DNA from: a virus
IMG/VR virus record: IMGVR_UViG_3300028809_000051
Location: 1 to 30,274 of that record
Reading direction: 5' to 3' (one strand)
DNA length: 30,274 bases
Shown: in pieces, positions 7,121 to 14,015 of the stretch
Layout: every line of letters starts with the position of its first letter
Numbering within the stretch: position 1 is the first letter of the stretch
Notes under the pieces: generated by a model
What the model was told of the DNA's origin: nothing
The model's database searches: none
What the model saw: the letters and a program-made list of their open reading frames with translations, nothing else
Made by a program: the position numbers and the translations under genes

Positions 7121-7498
7121 TCACCCCGCGTCACGCAGCGCATTCGTCAGGAAGGGGTCACCCCGGTAACCGGGGTGGTTGACCACCTTCGCGAAGACGA
7201 CGCGGCCCCCTACCTCGAAGCGCAGCACCCCGCCGGAACGCCTCGGCCTGATCAGGTGCCGGGGCGTTCCGTCGTGCACGAACTGCGTGGCGGGGTGCGT
7301 GCTGATCACCTCGATGCGCTTGTCCTGGTAGGGGCCCACCACGATGCCGTCCGCCATGCTGCCGTGCGGCGCCGCGTACCGGCGGGCCAGCGCCGCCACC
7401 CGTTCGGCCTTCCGCTGCAACAGCCGCTCACCGGGCCCGCCCACGGCGGACAGCAGCCGCTGGAAGCGGGACGGATCGATGGACACCCGAGCGGGCAT
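7121..7498 (-). CDS. HK97 gp10-like neck/tail completion protein
   Basis: 125 residues. ATG 7498 overlaps the upstream stop by one base (TGATG). The N-terminal half is helical and basic (FQRLLSAVGGPGERLLQRKAERVAALARRYA). The middle has HPATQFVHDGTPRHLI and the end has HPGYRGDPFLTNALRDAG. The 'HPG....PFL..AL' ending is characteristic of the HK97 gp10/minor tail component family, which sits at the head-tail joint and helps connect the tail tube. It is the last gene of a coupled neck operon (9020 to 7121). No strong hairpin follows; R1 begins 14 bp after the stop. Confidence 0.75.
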   Translation of the reverse strand: MPARVSIDPSRFQRLLSAVGGPGERLLQRKAERVAALARRYAAPHGSMADGIVVGPYQDKRIEVISTHPATQFVHDGTPRHLIRPRRSGGVLRFEVGGRVVFAKVVNHPGYRGDPFLTNALRDAG

Positions 7499-8160
7499 CA
7501 GAAGGACCCGAGGGTGGCGCTCTCAACGGCCACCAGAGCGGCCACGGGGACGGGCGGCAGGGAATCGTCCAGGGCGACCGTGACGCGCGTCTGGAAGCCT
7601 ACGCAGGCCCCTGCGGGGCCGATCGTGGTGGTCTGCCCCATGACGTAGCGGCGGCCGTTACGGCGGGACGTGTCTGTCCCCGCGAAGCAGCACAGCACGC
7701 CCTGCTGCACCGCCAGCATGTCCGCGTGATACTGCATGGCCGCCGCGTCCAGTTCGGCCATGCTCGGCGGGCAGCCTTCGTCGGTCGGACCCGGCACACA
7801 GCGGAACAGGGTCACGAGCAGTTCCACGGCGGTGACTTGCGGCATGGCGCAATTCTTCAGCGACCGCACCCCGAGGCCGGTTCCGGCAGACGCGGACGGG
7901 CCCACCTCACGCGGGAAGGTCTGCGCGTCCGTGGCGAACAGCCGCACCACGTTCACGGTGAGCTGCCCCGGCCACTCACCGGGGCCGACCGAACAGCCAC
8001 CGTCGCAGCCGTCCGCAGCGGGCGCGGCAGGCACCACACCGACGCGGCACGGGCAGCCGGCCAGGCCGGGCAGGGACAGCGGCAGCGCGTCCACGGCGGT
8101 GCAGACACAGTCCAGCAGGTTCTGCGCGGCTTGGTGGATCGCCAGCATGGACAGCGTCAT
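7498..8160 (-). CDS. Probable tail terminator/neck protein
   Basis: 220 residues from ATG 8160, one-base overlap (TGATG) with the upstream adaptor gene. The N-terminus is helical (AIHQAAQNLLDCVCTAVDAL). The middle VRLFATDAQTFPREVG and AVELLVTLFRCVPG is followed by a short helix HADMLAVQQGVLCCFAG, and the end TIGPAGACVGFQTRVTVAL is beta-like. This helix-strand order and its place between adaptor and gp10-like gene fit a tail terminator or head-closure protein. It is cysteine-rich (CPCRVG, CDGGC). The role is inferred from position and pattern. Confidence 0.65.
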   Translation of the reverse strand: MTLSMLAIHQAAQNLLDCVCTAVDALPLSLPGLAGCPCRVGVVPAAPAADGCDGGCSVGPGEWPGQLTVNVVRLFATDAQTFPREVGPSASAGTGLGVRSLKNCAMPQVTAVELLVTLFRCVPGPTDEGCPPSMAELDAAAMQYHADMLAVQQGVLCCFAGTDTSRRNGRRYVMGQTTTIGPAGACVGFQTRVTVALDDSLPPVPVAALVAVESATLGSF

Positions 8161-9020
8161 CAGAGTCCCGTCCCCGAGTACCAGATACGGGGCGCCTTCG
8201 GGGCGTCCGGGGACAGCACCCGCATGGCGCGCGGCAGCCCCGAGGGGTTGACGGCATGGATGAACTGGTCCACCAGCGGCAGCCCGGTACGTCCGTCCGT
8301 CAGCACCTGCTGCGCGTCCACGAACTGAAGGTCCACACCCTGCCGGGACAGCCGGGACAGGTTCTTCTGTGCGGTCGCGCCACAGCCGCAGCCCGCACAC
8401 CCCCGGATGTAGTGGGCGGCCAGCTCGGTCAGCGCGGCGCGGCCCATCGCGGGCAGCGGGATGCCGGTCCGGTAGACCACGGTGAAGGTGTTCGGGTTGC
8501 CCGGGACCAGGGACATGTCCTGGCACTCGGGCCAGCAGGTCCCGCCCGCAGCGTCTTCGGCGGTCGCGCTGCTGCGCACCAGGTAGCGTCCGTCCAGAAT
8601 GCCGTACGTGGCGGGGTCCACGACTTCCCCGTCAATGTCCACCGACACGATGTCGTACACCGGCCCCGGCAGGAAGACTTCGCAGAGCTGGCCGCCGCAC
8701 TGGCAGTCGCCACGGCACCCGCAGATGGACGCGTTGTACATCAGCCCGTTCCGCATGTACGGGATGAACGGGCCCGTGGACTGGACCGCCTGCCCCTGGA
8801 ACAGGAACGAGCGGAAGCCGTCGAAGCAGCTTTTCAGGCAGGGCCGGACCGTGACGGGACAGGACGGGCCAAAGCGGCTGCCGGTCAGCGTGAACAGCAG
8901 CTCGGCCGCAACTTGCCGCCACTTCTCGATCGTCGCCGGATCGGTCCCGTCCGGGATGTTCAGGCAGTCCTGGTCCAGTTCCCACCCGTCCAAGCTGCAT
9001 AGTCCCGAGGACAGCGGCAT
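8160..9020 (-). CDS. Head-to-tail adaptor
   Basis: 286 residues from ATG 9020 with an AAGGAAGGA ribosome site. The helix AATIEKWRQVAAELLFTLTGSRFGP-like start (about residues 25-55), VRPCLKSC, LPGPVYDIVSVDIDGEVVDPATYG, LVRSSA and WPECQDMS, then TFTVVYRTGIPLPAMGRAALTELAAHYIRGC, match the common actinophage head-to-tail adaptor pattern (gp6/gp15-like connector proteins that bind below the portal ring). The C-terminal part, SRLSRQGVDLQFVD ... TGLPLVDQFIHAVNPSGL ... VLSPDAP, is also typical. Many Cys pairs are present (CGCRGDCQCGGQLC, CAGCGCG). First gene of the coupled neck operon; a terminator separates it from the upstream major tail gene. Confidence 0.8.
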   Translation of the reverse strand: MPLSSGLCSLDGWELDQDCLNIPDGTDPATIEKWRQVAAELLFTLTGSRFGPSCPVTVRPCLKSCFDGFRSFLFQGQAVQSTGPFIPYMRNGLMYNASICGCRGDCQCGGQLCEVFLPGPVYDIVSVDIDGEVVDPATYGILDGRYLVRSSATAEDAAGGTCWPECQDMSLVPGNPNTFTVVYRTGIPLPAMGRAALTELAAHYIRGCAGCGCGATAQKNLSRLSRQGVDLQFVDAQQVLTDGRTGLPLVDQFIHAVNPSGLPRAMRVLSPDAPKAPRIWYSGTGL

Positions 9021-9063
9021 GGCGTTCCTTCCTTCGGTGGCGGTGCGGGTTGCAGCAGGTGGT

Positions 9064-9101
9064 GCAACGGGGTGCGACACCGAAGCGTCGCACCCCGTTG
9101 C
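9064..9101 (-). terminator. Terminator after the major tail protein gene
   Basis: GCAACGGGGTGCGAC (9064-9078) and GTCGCACCCCGTTGC (9087-9101) form a perfect 15-bp stem with an 8-nt loop, 8 bp downstream of the stop at 9109. It separates the highly expressed tail tube gene from the neck operon. The palindrome could act on either strand. Confidence 0.85.
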
Positions 9102-9108
9102 GGTCAGG

Positions 9109-9873
9109 TCACGGCGTCGGCGTCGGGACCGTGGCGAAGTCGCAGAGGGGGTCCGGCACGGGCGGCGCGATCGTAGTGATCTGCATCCGGCGGTGACAGG
9201 TGTCCCCGAGCGGCGTCAGCATCGGACCGGCCACCGGGGCGGCCGGCGGGACGGACACGTCCACCACGTCGTACGGGCCGACGCCCCACTGTCCCCCGGC
9301 CTTCGAGTTGCCCACCAGCTGGAAGGTGACCGCTTCGTTTCCGATGGACAGGTCCGAGATGTACGCGTTACTGATCCACGGCAGCAGCACGTACAGGTAC
9401 CGCTGCTGGCCCGTCTCGGTGCAGTTCTGGCCCACCAGCTCAGCCCAGAACTCAAGGGCGAAGCCACCCGCGCACTGGATCGCACAGTCATCGAAGCCGA
9501 CCAGTTCCCCACCCGCGTCCAGCACCTCGGGCTGGTTGGTGAGCACGGACGTCAGCTGGGGCGAGACCTGGAAGAAGTTGAATTCCAGGTCGTAGCCGAG
9601 CAGTGTGGGGCAGCCACGCTTCACACCGCAGAGGGTGCCATTGGCCGCGCGGTAGATGACGTCATCGGCCACGTCCACGTTCGGGTTCATGGCGACGGAC
9701 GCCACGCACTCGGACACGAACGCGTTCTCGCCGGGAATCGGAAGCCCGCAGTTATCGACGCGGGTAGCCCGGACAACGTCCAGATTTGCGATCAAGTCAC
9801 ACGAGATGATAGCCTCACAGGTATTCGGACGATGGCCCAACGGCTTCACGCCACGCGGCACCCGGCCTAACAC
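9109..9873 (-). CDS. Probable major tail (tube) protein
   Basis: Up to 254 residues if GTG 9873 is used. Other in-frame starts are GTG 9861, GTG 9849 and TTG 9840, and none has a good ribosome site, so the start is uncertain. The folded region starts near CEAIISCDLIANLDVVRATRVD. Segments LLGYDLEFNFFQVSPQLTSVLT, LEFWAELVG, QRYLYVLLPWISNAYISDLSIGNEAVTFQLVG and GVGPYDVVDV, and an MQITTIAPPVPDP ending, fit actinophage major tail proteins (a beta-barrel tube subunit). Being monocistronic behind its own terminator fits high expression. It stands before, not after, the neck genes, which is unusual. The upstream flank carries a motif shared with the capsid gene and an inserted HNH gene. Confidence 0.7.
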   Translation of the reverse strand: MLGRVPRGVKPLGHRPNTCEAIISCDLIANLDVVRATRVDNCGLPIPGENAFVSECVASVAMNPNVDVADDVIYRAANGTLCGVKRGCPTLLGYDLEFNFFQVSPQLTSVLTNQPEVLDAGGELVGFDDCAIQCAGGFALEFWAELVGQNCTETGQQRYLYVLLPWISNAYISDLSIGNEAVTFQLVGNSKAGGQWGVGPYDVVDVSVPPAAPVAGPMLTPLGDTCHRRMQITTIAPPVPDPLCDFATVPTPTP

Positions 9874-9897
9874 CAGCAGTTACCAGACATGATAACC
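9860..9897 (-). promoter_or_regulatory. 38-bp motif before the major tail gene, shared with the capsid gene
   Basis: The plus strand begins ACCCGGCCTAACACCAGCAG and ends ACATGATAACC; 32 of 38 positions equal the site at 13759-13796. On the minus strand it reads GGTTATCATGT ... GTTAGGCCGGGT and leads into the tail tube gene. An inner dyad is present (AGTTACC/GATAACC). It could be a phage late promoter, an operator or a structured leader. Confidence 0.6.
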
Positions 9898-9909
9898 GTG
9901 GGGGGAACC

Positions 9910-10536
9910 ATGCCTAAGCACTACAATCTTGGCCCAGTCAAGCCGGACTGCACCTTCAAAGGGTGTACCAACCCGCAGTACGGAAACGAACTGTGCAACG
10001 GGCATAACCAGCAGCGCCGCCGGGGTGCAGAGTTGAAACCACTGCGGGCCAAGGTGATCATGGGTGCCTGTGCCGTGTGCTCGGACGGAACGCGCGGGGC
10101 GCTTCGGTCCAGCGGTGAGCCGTTGTGTCGTCGCCACCACAGCATCTGGCAACGCCACGGGGACGCGCGCTACGTGACGCGCAACCAGATACGGCAGCTG
10201 GCCACAGATGCCCTGTCATACATGATCGAGAACCGGGACCGGTCCGAGTGCTGGACCGACTGGGAAACGTGGCCCTGCTGGGAAGGTTTGAACGGCTACG
10301 GCGGGACGGTCACCGTGGGCTACCCCACCGTAGGCCGCGACAGGTTCATGCACACCGCGCTGGAATTGGACGGGCGCCCGAAGCCACCGGCCCCGAATAA
10401 CCACGGGCTGCACTCGTGTGCTCAGAAACTGTGCCTGAATCCTGATCATCTGCGGTGGGGTTCCCACCGGGAAAACATGCTGGATCTTCAGGCTGAGCGG
10501 GGCTACTGCAAACACTGCGCCCACTGCAACGGCTAG
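9910..10536 (+). CDS. HNH endonuclease (probable free-standing homing endonuclease)
   Basis: 208 residues from ATG 9910, behind GGGGGGAACC. The N-terminal part has two zinc-knuckle-like Cys/His groups (C14, C19, C29, H32 and C54, C57, C73, H76/H77). The C-terminal part carries an HNH core: HTALELDG, then LHSCAQKLCLNPDHLRWGSHRENMLD with H168, C170, C175, N177, H180 and N189. The tail CKHCAHC adds three Cys. This family makes DNA cuts and often spreads by homing between phage genes. It is on the opposite strand to all neighbours, wedged between the structural genes and the major tail gene, with its own terminator, as expected for an inserted selfish gene. It could alternatively assist packaging, as some HNH proteins near terminases do, but it is far from them here. 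Confidence 0.85.
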   Translation: MPKHYNLGPVKPDCTFKGCTNPQYGNELCNGHNQQRRRGAELKPLRAKVIMGACAVCSDGTRGALRSSGEPLCRRHHSIWQRHGDARYVTRNQIRQLATDALSYMIENRDRSECWTDWETWPCWEGLNGYGGTVTVGYPTVGRDRFMHTALELDGRPKPPAPNNHGLHSCAQKLCLNPDHLRWGSHRENMLDLQAERGYCKHCAHCNG

Positions 10537-10546
10537 GTACAACGCC

Positions 10547-10585
10547 AGCGGCTGCGCACCCAGTGTATCCGGGTGCGCAGCCGCT
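10547..10585. terminator. Bidirectional terminator between HNH gene and the 145-residue gene
   Basis: AGCGGCTGCGCACCC (10547-10561) and GGGTGCGCAGCCGCT (10571-10585) form a perfect 15-bp stem with a 9-nt loop. It lies between two convergent genes ending at 10536 (plus) and 10592 (minus). Confidence 0.85.
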
Positions 10586-10591
10586 GCTGTG

Positions 10592-11029
10592 CTACTCGCT
10601 GGCGCTGTCCGTGCTGCTCGTGCTGTCCGACGCCGCTGCCACGTCGGGCACGGTCTCGGCCGAGAGTTGTTCGGCCGTCAGCTTGGACGGGGCGGCCTTC
10701 CGGGGCCGCCGGGCGGCACGCTTGCGCGGCTTCTTCGCGGCGCCGCTGGTGGCCGTCTGCGGGCCGCTTGCAGCCTTCCGGGCCGTGGGTGCCGTCTCGG
10801 TCTTCGGGGCGGCCACAGCGTCCGGCTGCGGCGCCTCGGGGCCACCGTAGCGGTACCCGTCCACGAAGGCGCCTTCCAGCAACTCGGGCGGTACGTCGGG
10901 GTACAGGTCCAGCGGGACGTCCGTCCCGGTGCTGCTGGACGTCTGCAACTTCGGCGTCTGCGCCAGGGCCCACCGGGCGAAGGCGCGCCGCTGCTCGTCC
11001 GCCGGTTCGATGTGCACTACGCCGCTCAT
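10592..11029 (-). CDS. Hypothetical virion-operon protein with basic Ala/Lys/Arg-rich tail
   Basis: 145 residues from ATG 11029, overlapping the upstream stop by 4 bp (ATGA). The N-terminal 60 residues (HIEPADEQRRAFARWALAQTPKL ... DLYPDVPPELLEGAFVDGYRYGG) look folded. Residues about 70-125 are low-complexity and strongly basic (AAKKPRKRAARRPRKAAPSKL), like a histone tail or a DNA-binding arm. The end is Ser/Thr/Ala/Asp-rich. It may bind DNA or RNA in the head or act in assembly. No family recognised. Confidence 0.7.
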   Translation of the reverse strand: MSGVVHIEPADEQRRAFARWALAQTPKLQTSSSTGTDVPLDLYPDVPPELLEGAFVDGYRYGGPEAPQPDAVAAPKTETAPTARKAASGPQTATSGAAKKPRKRAARRPRKAAPSKLTAEQLSAETVPDVAAASDSTSSTDSASE

Positions 11030-11922
11030 GCTGCCACCGGCCCACAGAAGCAGGGGTCCAGGGACACGCGGACGGCTGCGGCCATGCAGCACGAGACCTC
11101 GGCAACGAACGTGGACTCTGCGACCGCGCGCCGGTCGTTGGTCACCGTGTTGACCCCCTGCCACTCAGCGGACAGCGCCAGGCTCGGCACGTCCCGGCGA
11201 ACCCGCATGGGCGGTGTGACGTACAGCCACGCTTCCCCGGCCGGGGCTGCCGCGCCCGGCGTCTGCGGCGCGGTGTACGGGCCGACGCTGGCCGCGTAGC
11301 CAGCACCGAGGACCACCCCGTTGCCGGCAAGCGTGGTCGGGCAGGTCTCGTCCGAGGCGAACGGCACGAGGTAGTTGGTGGACAGCAGCGAGGCCGCACC
11401 CACCGGCACGTGAAGCAGTCCGGTCCCGCCGAAGTTCCGGGCCAGCCAGTCTTCCAGCAGCCCGATGGCGCTGACGATGTGGACCGCGCCACCCGCCGGG
11501 GTCAGGTCGCTGCCCAGCGCCATCTTCGCCAGGCCGCGCTGCATGAAGAACGCTTCCAGCGTGAACTGCTCGCCCATGCGCAGCTGGTCCAGGGCGCGCG
11601 ACTGTGCCTCGGGGAAGCTGACGCCGAAGGTGGAACACTCGACACCCGCGTACGCGGTGACCGGTTCGAACGAGCACGCCTCGGGGCGGTCGAACAGCTT
11701 CTCGGCCGGGTTGACCCACGGCACCAGGATGTTGTCCGGATCCGGGGCCGGGCAGTCCTGCCACGGGTTGGACTCAGCGCAGGACATGCTGATCATGTCC
11801 GTGCCGTTCAACTCGTGCATGTCCGTGGTGGTGACCACGTCCACGCAACCGCCCAGCAGACCGTTGGGCAGCGGATCGGACGTGATCGGCGGAACGAGTG
11901 CCCGCAATCCTGCACTGGGCAT
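11026..11922 (-). CDS. Structural protein downstream of the major capsid gene (minor capsid/head protein candidate)
   Basis: 298 residues from ATG 11922 behind a GGAAGGGG ribosome site. Visible blocks: VPPITSDPLPNGLLGGCVDVVTTTDMHELNGTDMIS, DNILVPWVNPAEKLFDRPEACSFEPVTAYAGVECS, ALDQLRMGEQFTLEAFFMQRGLAKMA, LLEDWLARNFGGTGLLHVPVGAASLLSTNYLVPF, and a C-terminal AWLYVTPPMRVRRDVPSLALS with VNDRRAVAES-like and FVAEVSCCMAAAVRVSL parts. The order helix, loop, beta, and the place after the capsid gene with its own terminator-promoter, suggest an abundant head-associated protein. I do not recognise the family. A -10 box TAGACT lies 32 bp upstream. Confidence 0.7.
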   Translation of the reverse strand: MPSAGLRALVPPITSDPLPNGLLGGCVDVVTTTDMHELNGTDMISMSCAESNPWQDCPAPDPDNILVPWVNPAEKLFDRPEACSFEPVTAYAGVECSTFGVSFPEAQSRALDQLRMGEQFTLEAFFMQRGLAKMALGSDLTPAGGAVHIVSAIGLLEDWLARNFGGTGLLHVPVGAASLLSTNYLVPFASDETCPTTLAGNGVVLGAGYAASVGPYTAPQTPGAAAPAGEAWLYVTPPMRVRRDVPSLALSAEWQGVNTVTNDRRAVAESTFVAEVSCCMAAAVRVSLDPCFCGPVAA

Positions 11923-11953
11923 GGTGGCCCCTTCCTGGTTGGGTGGCGCTGCC

Positions 11954-11959
11954 AGTCTA
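11954..11959 (-). promoter_or_regulatory. -10 box (TAGACT) for the 298-residue structural gene
   Basis: The minus strand reads CCGCTAGACTGGCAGC between the capsid terminator and ATG 11922. Nearly the same string (CCGTAGACTGGCCGC) precedes the tape measure gene. No clear -35. Confidence 0.5.
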
Positions 11960-11970
11960 GCGGTGCAAAG

Positions 11971-12004
11971 GGAACGGCCCCCGCCGTCAAGCGGGGGCCG
12001 TTCC
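11971..12004 (-). terminator. Terminator after the major capsid gene
   Basis: GGAACGGCCCCCGC (11971-11984) and GCGGGGGCCGTTCC (11991-12004) make a perfect 14-bp stem with a 6-nt loop, 18 bp after the capsid stop. On the minus strand it is followed by CTTTGC. Confidence 0.9.
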
Positions 12005-12022
12005 GAGGCTGCTGACTGACCC

Positions 12023-13729
12023 TTACGGGACGACGGGGCAGAGTTCCACGGCGTTGCGGCGGCCGACCGAGCCGTCCGGGCAGACGTCCACGGTGACGAG
12101 ACGCGCGAGGCCGAGACGGTCGATGAGCATGACCGCTTCCTCGCTGAAGATCTTCTCGTCGTTGGTGGCCACGGTCACCGAGTCGATGATGACGCCGAGG
12201 TTAACCTCGGGGCCACGACCCAGCTGGAAGTTGCCGGACGGGTAGATCATGAACTCGACCGCGTCCGGCCACGTGGTGGCCAGCGCGGTACCGCCGATGT
12301 CCGTGGGGACCGCAGGCGCGAGACCACGGGCCCACTGGACCTGGACGCCGAGCCGGGCGAACGCGGTGGTGAGCCGGGACACGTCAAGGTCTTCGAGCGC
12401 CACGCCTTCCTGCCGCGCCAGGTCGGACAGGAACAGGTTGCGGGTCCACCAGGGGAAGACCACTTCGAGCTGTGTCGAGTCGCAGAGGTTGTAGCGCTCG
12501 ATCATGTCGGCGGCCTGAAGGGCGACCGCTTCGTACACCGCCGAGAATGCGGCGAAGGACGCCCGGACGGTAACCGCGCGCGTCGGGACAGCAGCGATGA
12601 TCGCGGCACGGGCCGTGTCGTACGCCTCGGTCTTGATCCGGATCTCGTGCGCCACCATGGCGTTGCGCACGTACCAGTCGATCAGCTCGGGGAAGAACCG
12701 CTGCGTGAGGATGCCGGCCGAGAGGCAGACGCCCTGCGCCTGCGCGCGGACGTCGATGGGTGCCGGGCACGGGATCTCGAAACACGGCTTCGTGTTGCCC
12801 GCGATGTCGTCCTGTTCGGTGTGCACCCACGTGAGCGCCGCGACGTCCAGCGCGGGGGTGCGGAAGAACCGCAGCCCGCCCCGGTTGATCTGGACCTCGG
12901 GAAGGTCCCAGAGCATGTCCGGGCACGCGATGTCCGTGATGTCGTAGACGGTCTCGGACGGGGCACACCAGCCACCGGCCGCCACGAGGTCCCCGCCGTT
13001 CAGGCGCCGCTGGTCCGCCGCGTGCATGAGCGCGGTGGATCCCTCGGGGGCCGAGGACGAGTCCTTCACGATCAGCTCATCCGGGAACGGCAGCTTGTAC
13101 GACGCCACCAGACCGGTACCACCACCGGCCGTCTTCAGCCCGGTCGCGCGCCGCATGACGCCGTCCGTGATGTCCGAGAGGTTGACCACCTCACCGGGGC
13201 GGAAGCCGGGGACGTCCACGGACGCCGTGATCTCGATACCGTCCGGGACCTCGGGGGCCAGGTAGCGCGCCATCCCGGTGCCGGTGCCGGACTGCTTCGC
13301 GCGGACAGCCGCCAGGTTCAGCGACGTGCGGCGGACACCGGACGCGGTGACGACCTCGGTCGGTTCGATCACCTCGGGCGCGGCCGGCGCAGCCTCGGTC
13401 TCGGCAGCAGCTGCCACGTCCTCGGTGGCGGCCGGGTCACCCTCACCGGAAGCGGACACGTCCTCGGTGGCTTCGTCGCCGAACACGTCGGCGGTCAGAG
13501 CGTCGATCTCGGCAGCGGCGGCCTCGGCCGCAGCGGTGCGTGCCGCGCGCTCGTCCTTCAGCGTCTGGATGGACGCCTTCAGGGTGCGAAGGTTCGGCAG
13601 CGTCTGCGGGGTCACCACGGTTGTCTTCGAGACGGTCTGGAAGGACCGGACCGCTGCGGCCAGGTTACTGTCCAGGTCTTCGTCCGTCAGCGCGGTGACG
13701 TCCACCGGAAGTTCGTACATGTCAGCCAT
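12023..13729 (-). CDS. Major capsid protein with N-terminal scaffold (delta) domain
   Basis: 568 residues from ATG 13729. Residues about 1-170 are a charged coiled-coil, then Ala/Glu/Thr-rich linker (LRTLKASIQTLKDERAARTA, EAAAAEIDALTADVFG), as in HK97-type capsid precursors where this part is the scaffold removed by the maturation protease. From about 175 comes the capsid fold: PGFRPGEVVNLSDITDGVMRRA, LPFPDELIVKDSS, CPDMLWDLPEVQINRGGLRFFRTPALD, FFPELIDWYVRNAMVAHEIRI, LEVVFPWWTRNLFLSDLARQEG, and a C-terminal EFMIYPSGNFQLGRGPEVNLGVIIDS with FSEEAVMLIDRLG. The HIK-type spine and P-domain pattern are typical of actinophage capsids. The gene has its own upstream motif and terminator, fitting high late expression. 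Confidence 0.93.
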   Translation of the reverse strand: MADMYELPVDVTALTDEDLDSNLAAAVRSFQTVSKTTVVTPQTLPNLRTLKASIQTLKDERAARTAAAEAAAAEIDALTADVFGDEATEDVSASGEGDPAATEDVAAAAETEAAPAAPEVIEPTEVVTASGVRRTSLNLAAVRAKQSGTGTGMARYLAPEVPDGIEITASVDVPGFRPGEVVNLSDITDGVMRRATGLKTAGGGTGLVASYKLPFPDELIVKDSSSAPEGSTALMHAADQRRLNGGDLVAAGGWCAPSETVYDITDIACPDMLWDLPEVQINRGGLRFFRTPALDVAALTWVHTEQDDIAGNTKPCFEIPCPAPIDVRAQAQGVCLSAGILTQRFFPELIDWYVRNAMVAHEIRIKTEAYDTARAAIIAAVPTRAVTVRASFAAFSAVYEAVALQAADMIERYNLCDSTQLEVVFPWWTRNLFLSDLARQEGVALEDLDVSRLTTAFARLGVQVQWARGLAPAVPTDIGGTALATTWPDAVEFMIYPSGNFQLGRGPEVNLGVIIDSVTVATNDEKIFSEEAVMLIDRLGLARLVTVDVCPDGSVGRRNAVELCPVVP

Positions 13730-13758
13730 CGTGGCAGTCTCTTTCTCAAGTGAAAGGG

Positions 13759-13796
13759 ACCCGGCCTAACGCCAGCAGCTATCGCACATGATAGCC
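13759..13796 (-). promoter_or_regulatory. 38-bp motif with dyad before the capsid gene
   Basis: The plus strand begins ACCCGGCCTAACGCCAGCAG; 32 of 38 bases equal the site before the major tail gene. It contains CTATC and GATAG around GCACAT, a perfect dyad, with an outer GCCAGC/GCTGGC pair. In the other copy the T-A pair replaces the C-G pair at one stem position, a compensating change. It lies about 30 bp before ATG 13729. The tape measure leader shares only ACCCGGCCTA and CAGCAG (22928-22948). Probable late promoter, operator or leader structure. Confidence 0.6.
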
Positions 13797-13825
13797 GCTG
13801 GCGTGGACAGGTCCGGGCAGGTTGC

Positions 13826-14011
13826 TTAGACGCTCTGGCCGGGGGACAGGATGGTGGCCGAGGCGAAGCGCGCGGCCACGGTGTCGGCCGCGTCCGAGTT
13901 GGTGGTTTCGTAGACCTGACGTCCGCTCACCATGACTCGATAGGTGCCGGACGGGGCGGGTGTGCCGGTGCCGGTGGCACGGGCGCGGTTCTTCGAACAG
14001 GCGCAGGCCAT
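13826..14011 (-). CDS. Small protein upstream of the capsid gene
   Basis: 61 residues from ATG 14011 (MACACSKNRARATGTG ... SGTYRVMVSGRQVYETTNSDAADTVAARF). GAAGGGAAC precedes it, and it starts 5 bp after the polyprotein stop. Short proteins with a CxC-SKNR start and a YRVMV...VYET strand directly before the capsid gene are common in actinophages; their role is not known to me. It ends 30 bp before the 38-bp motif, so it probably closes the portal-protease operon. Confidence 0.75.
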   Translation of the reverse strand: MACACSKNRARATGTGTPAPSGTYRVMVSGRQVYETTNSDAADTVAARFASATILSPGQSV

Positions 14012-14015
14012 CGCG

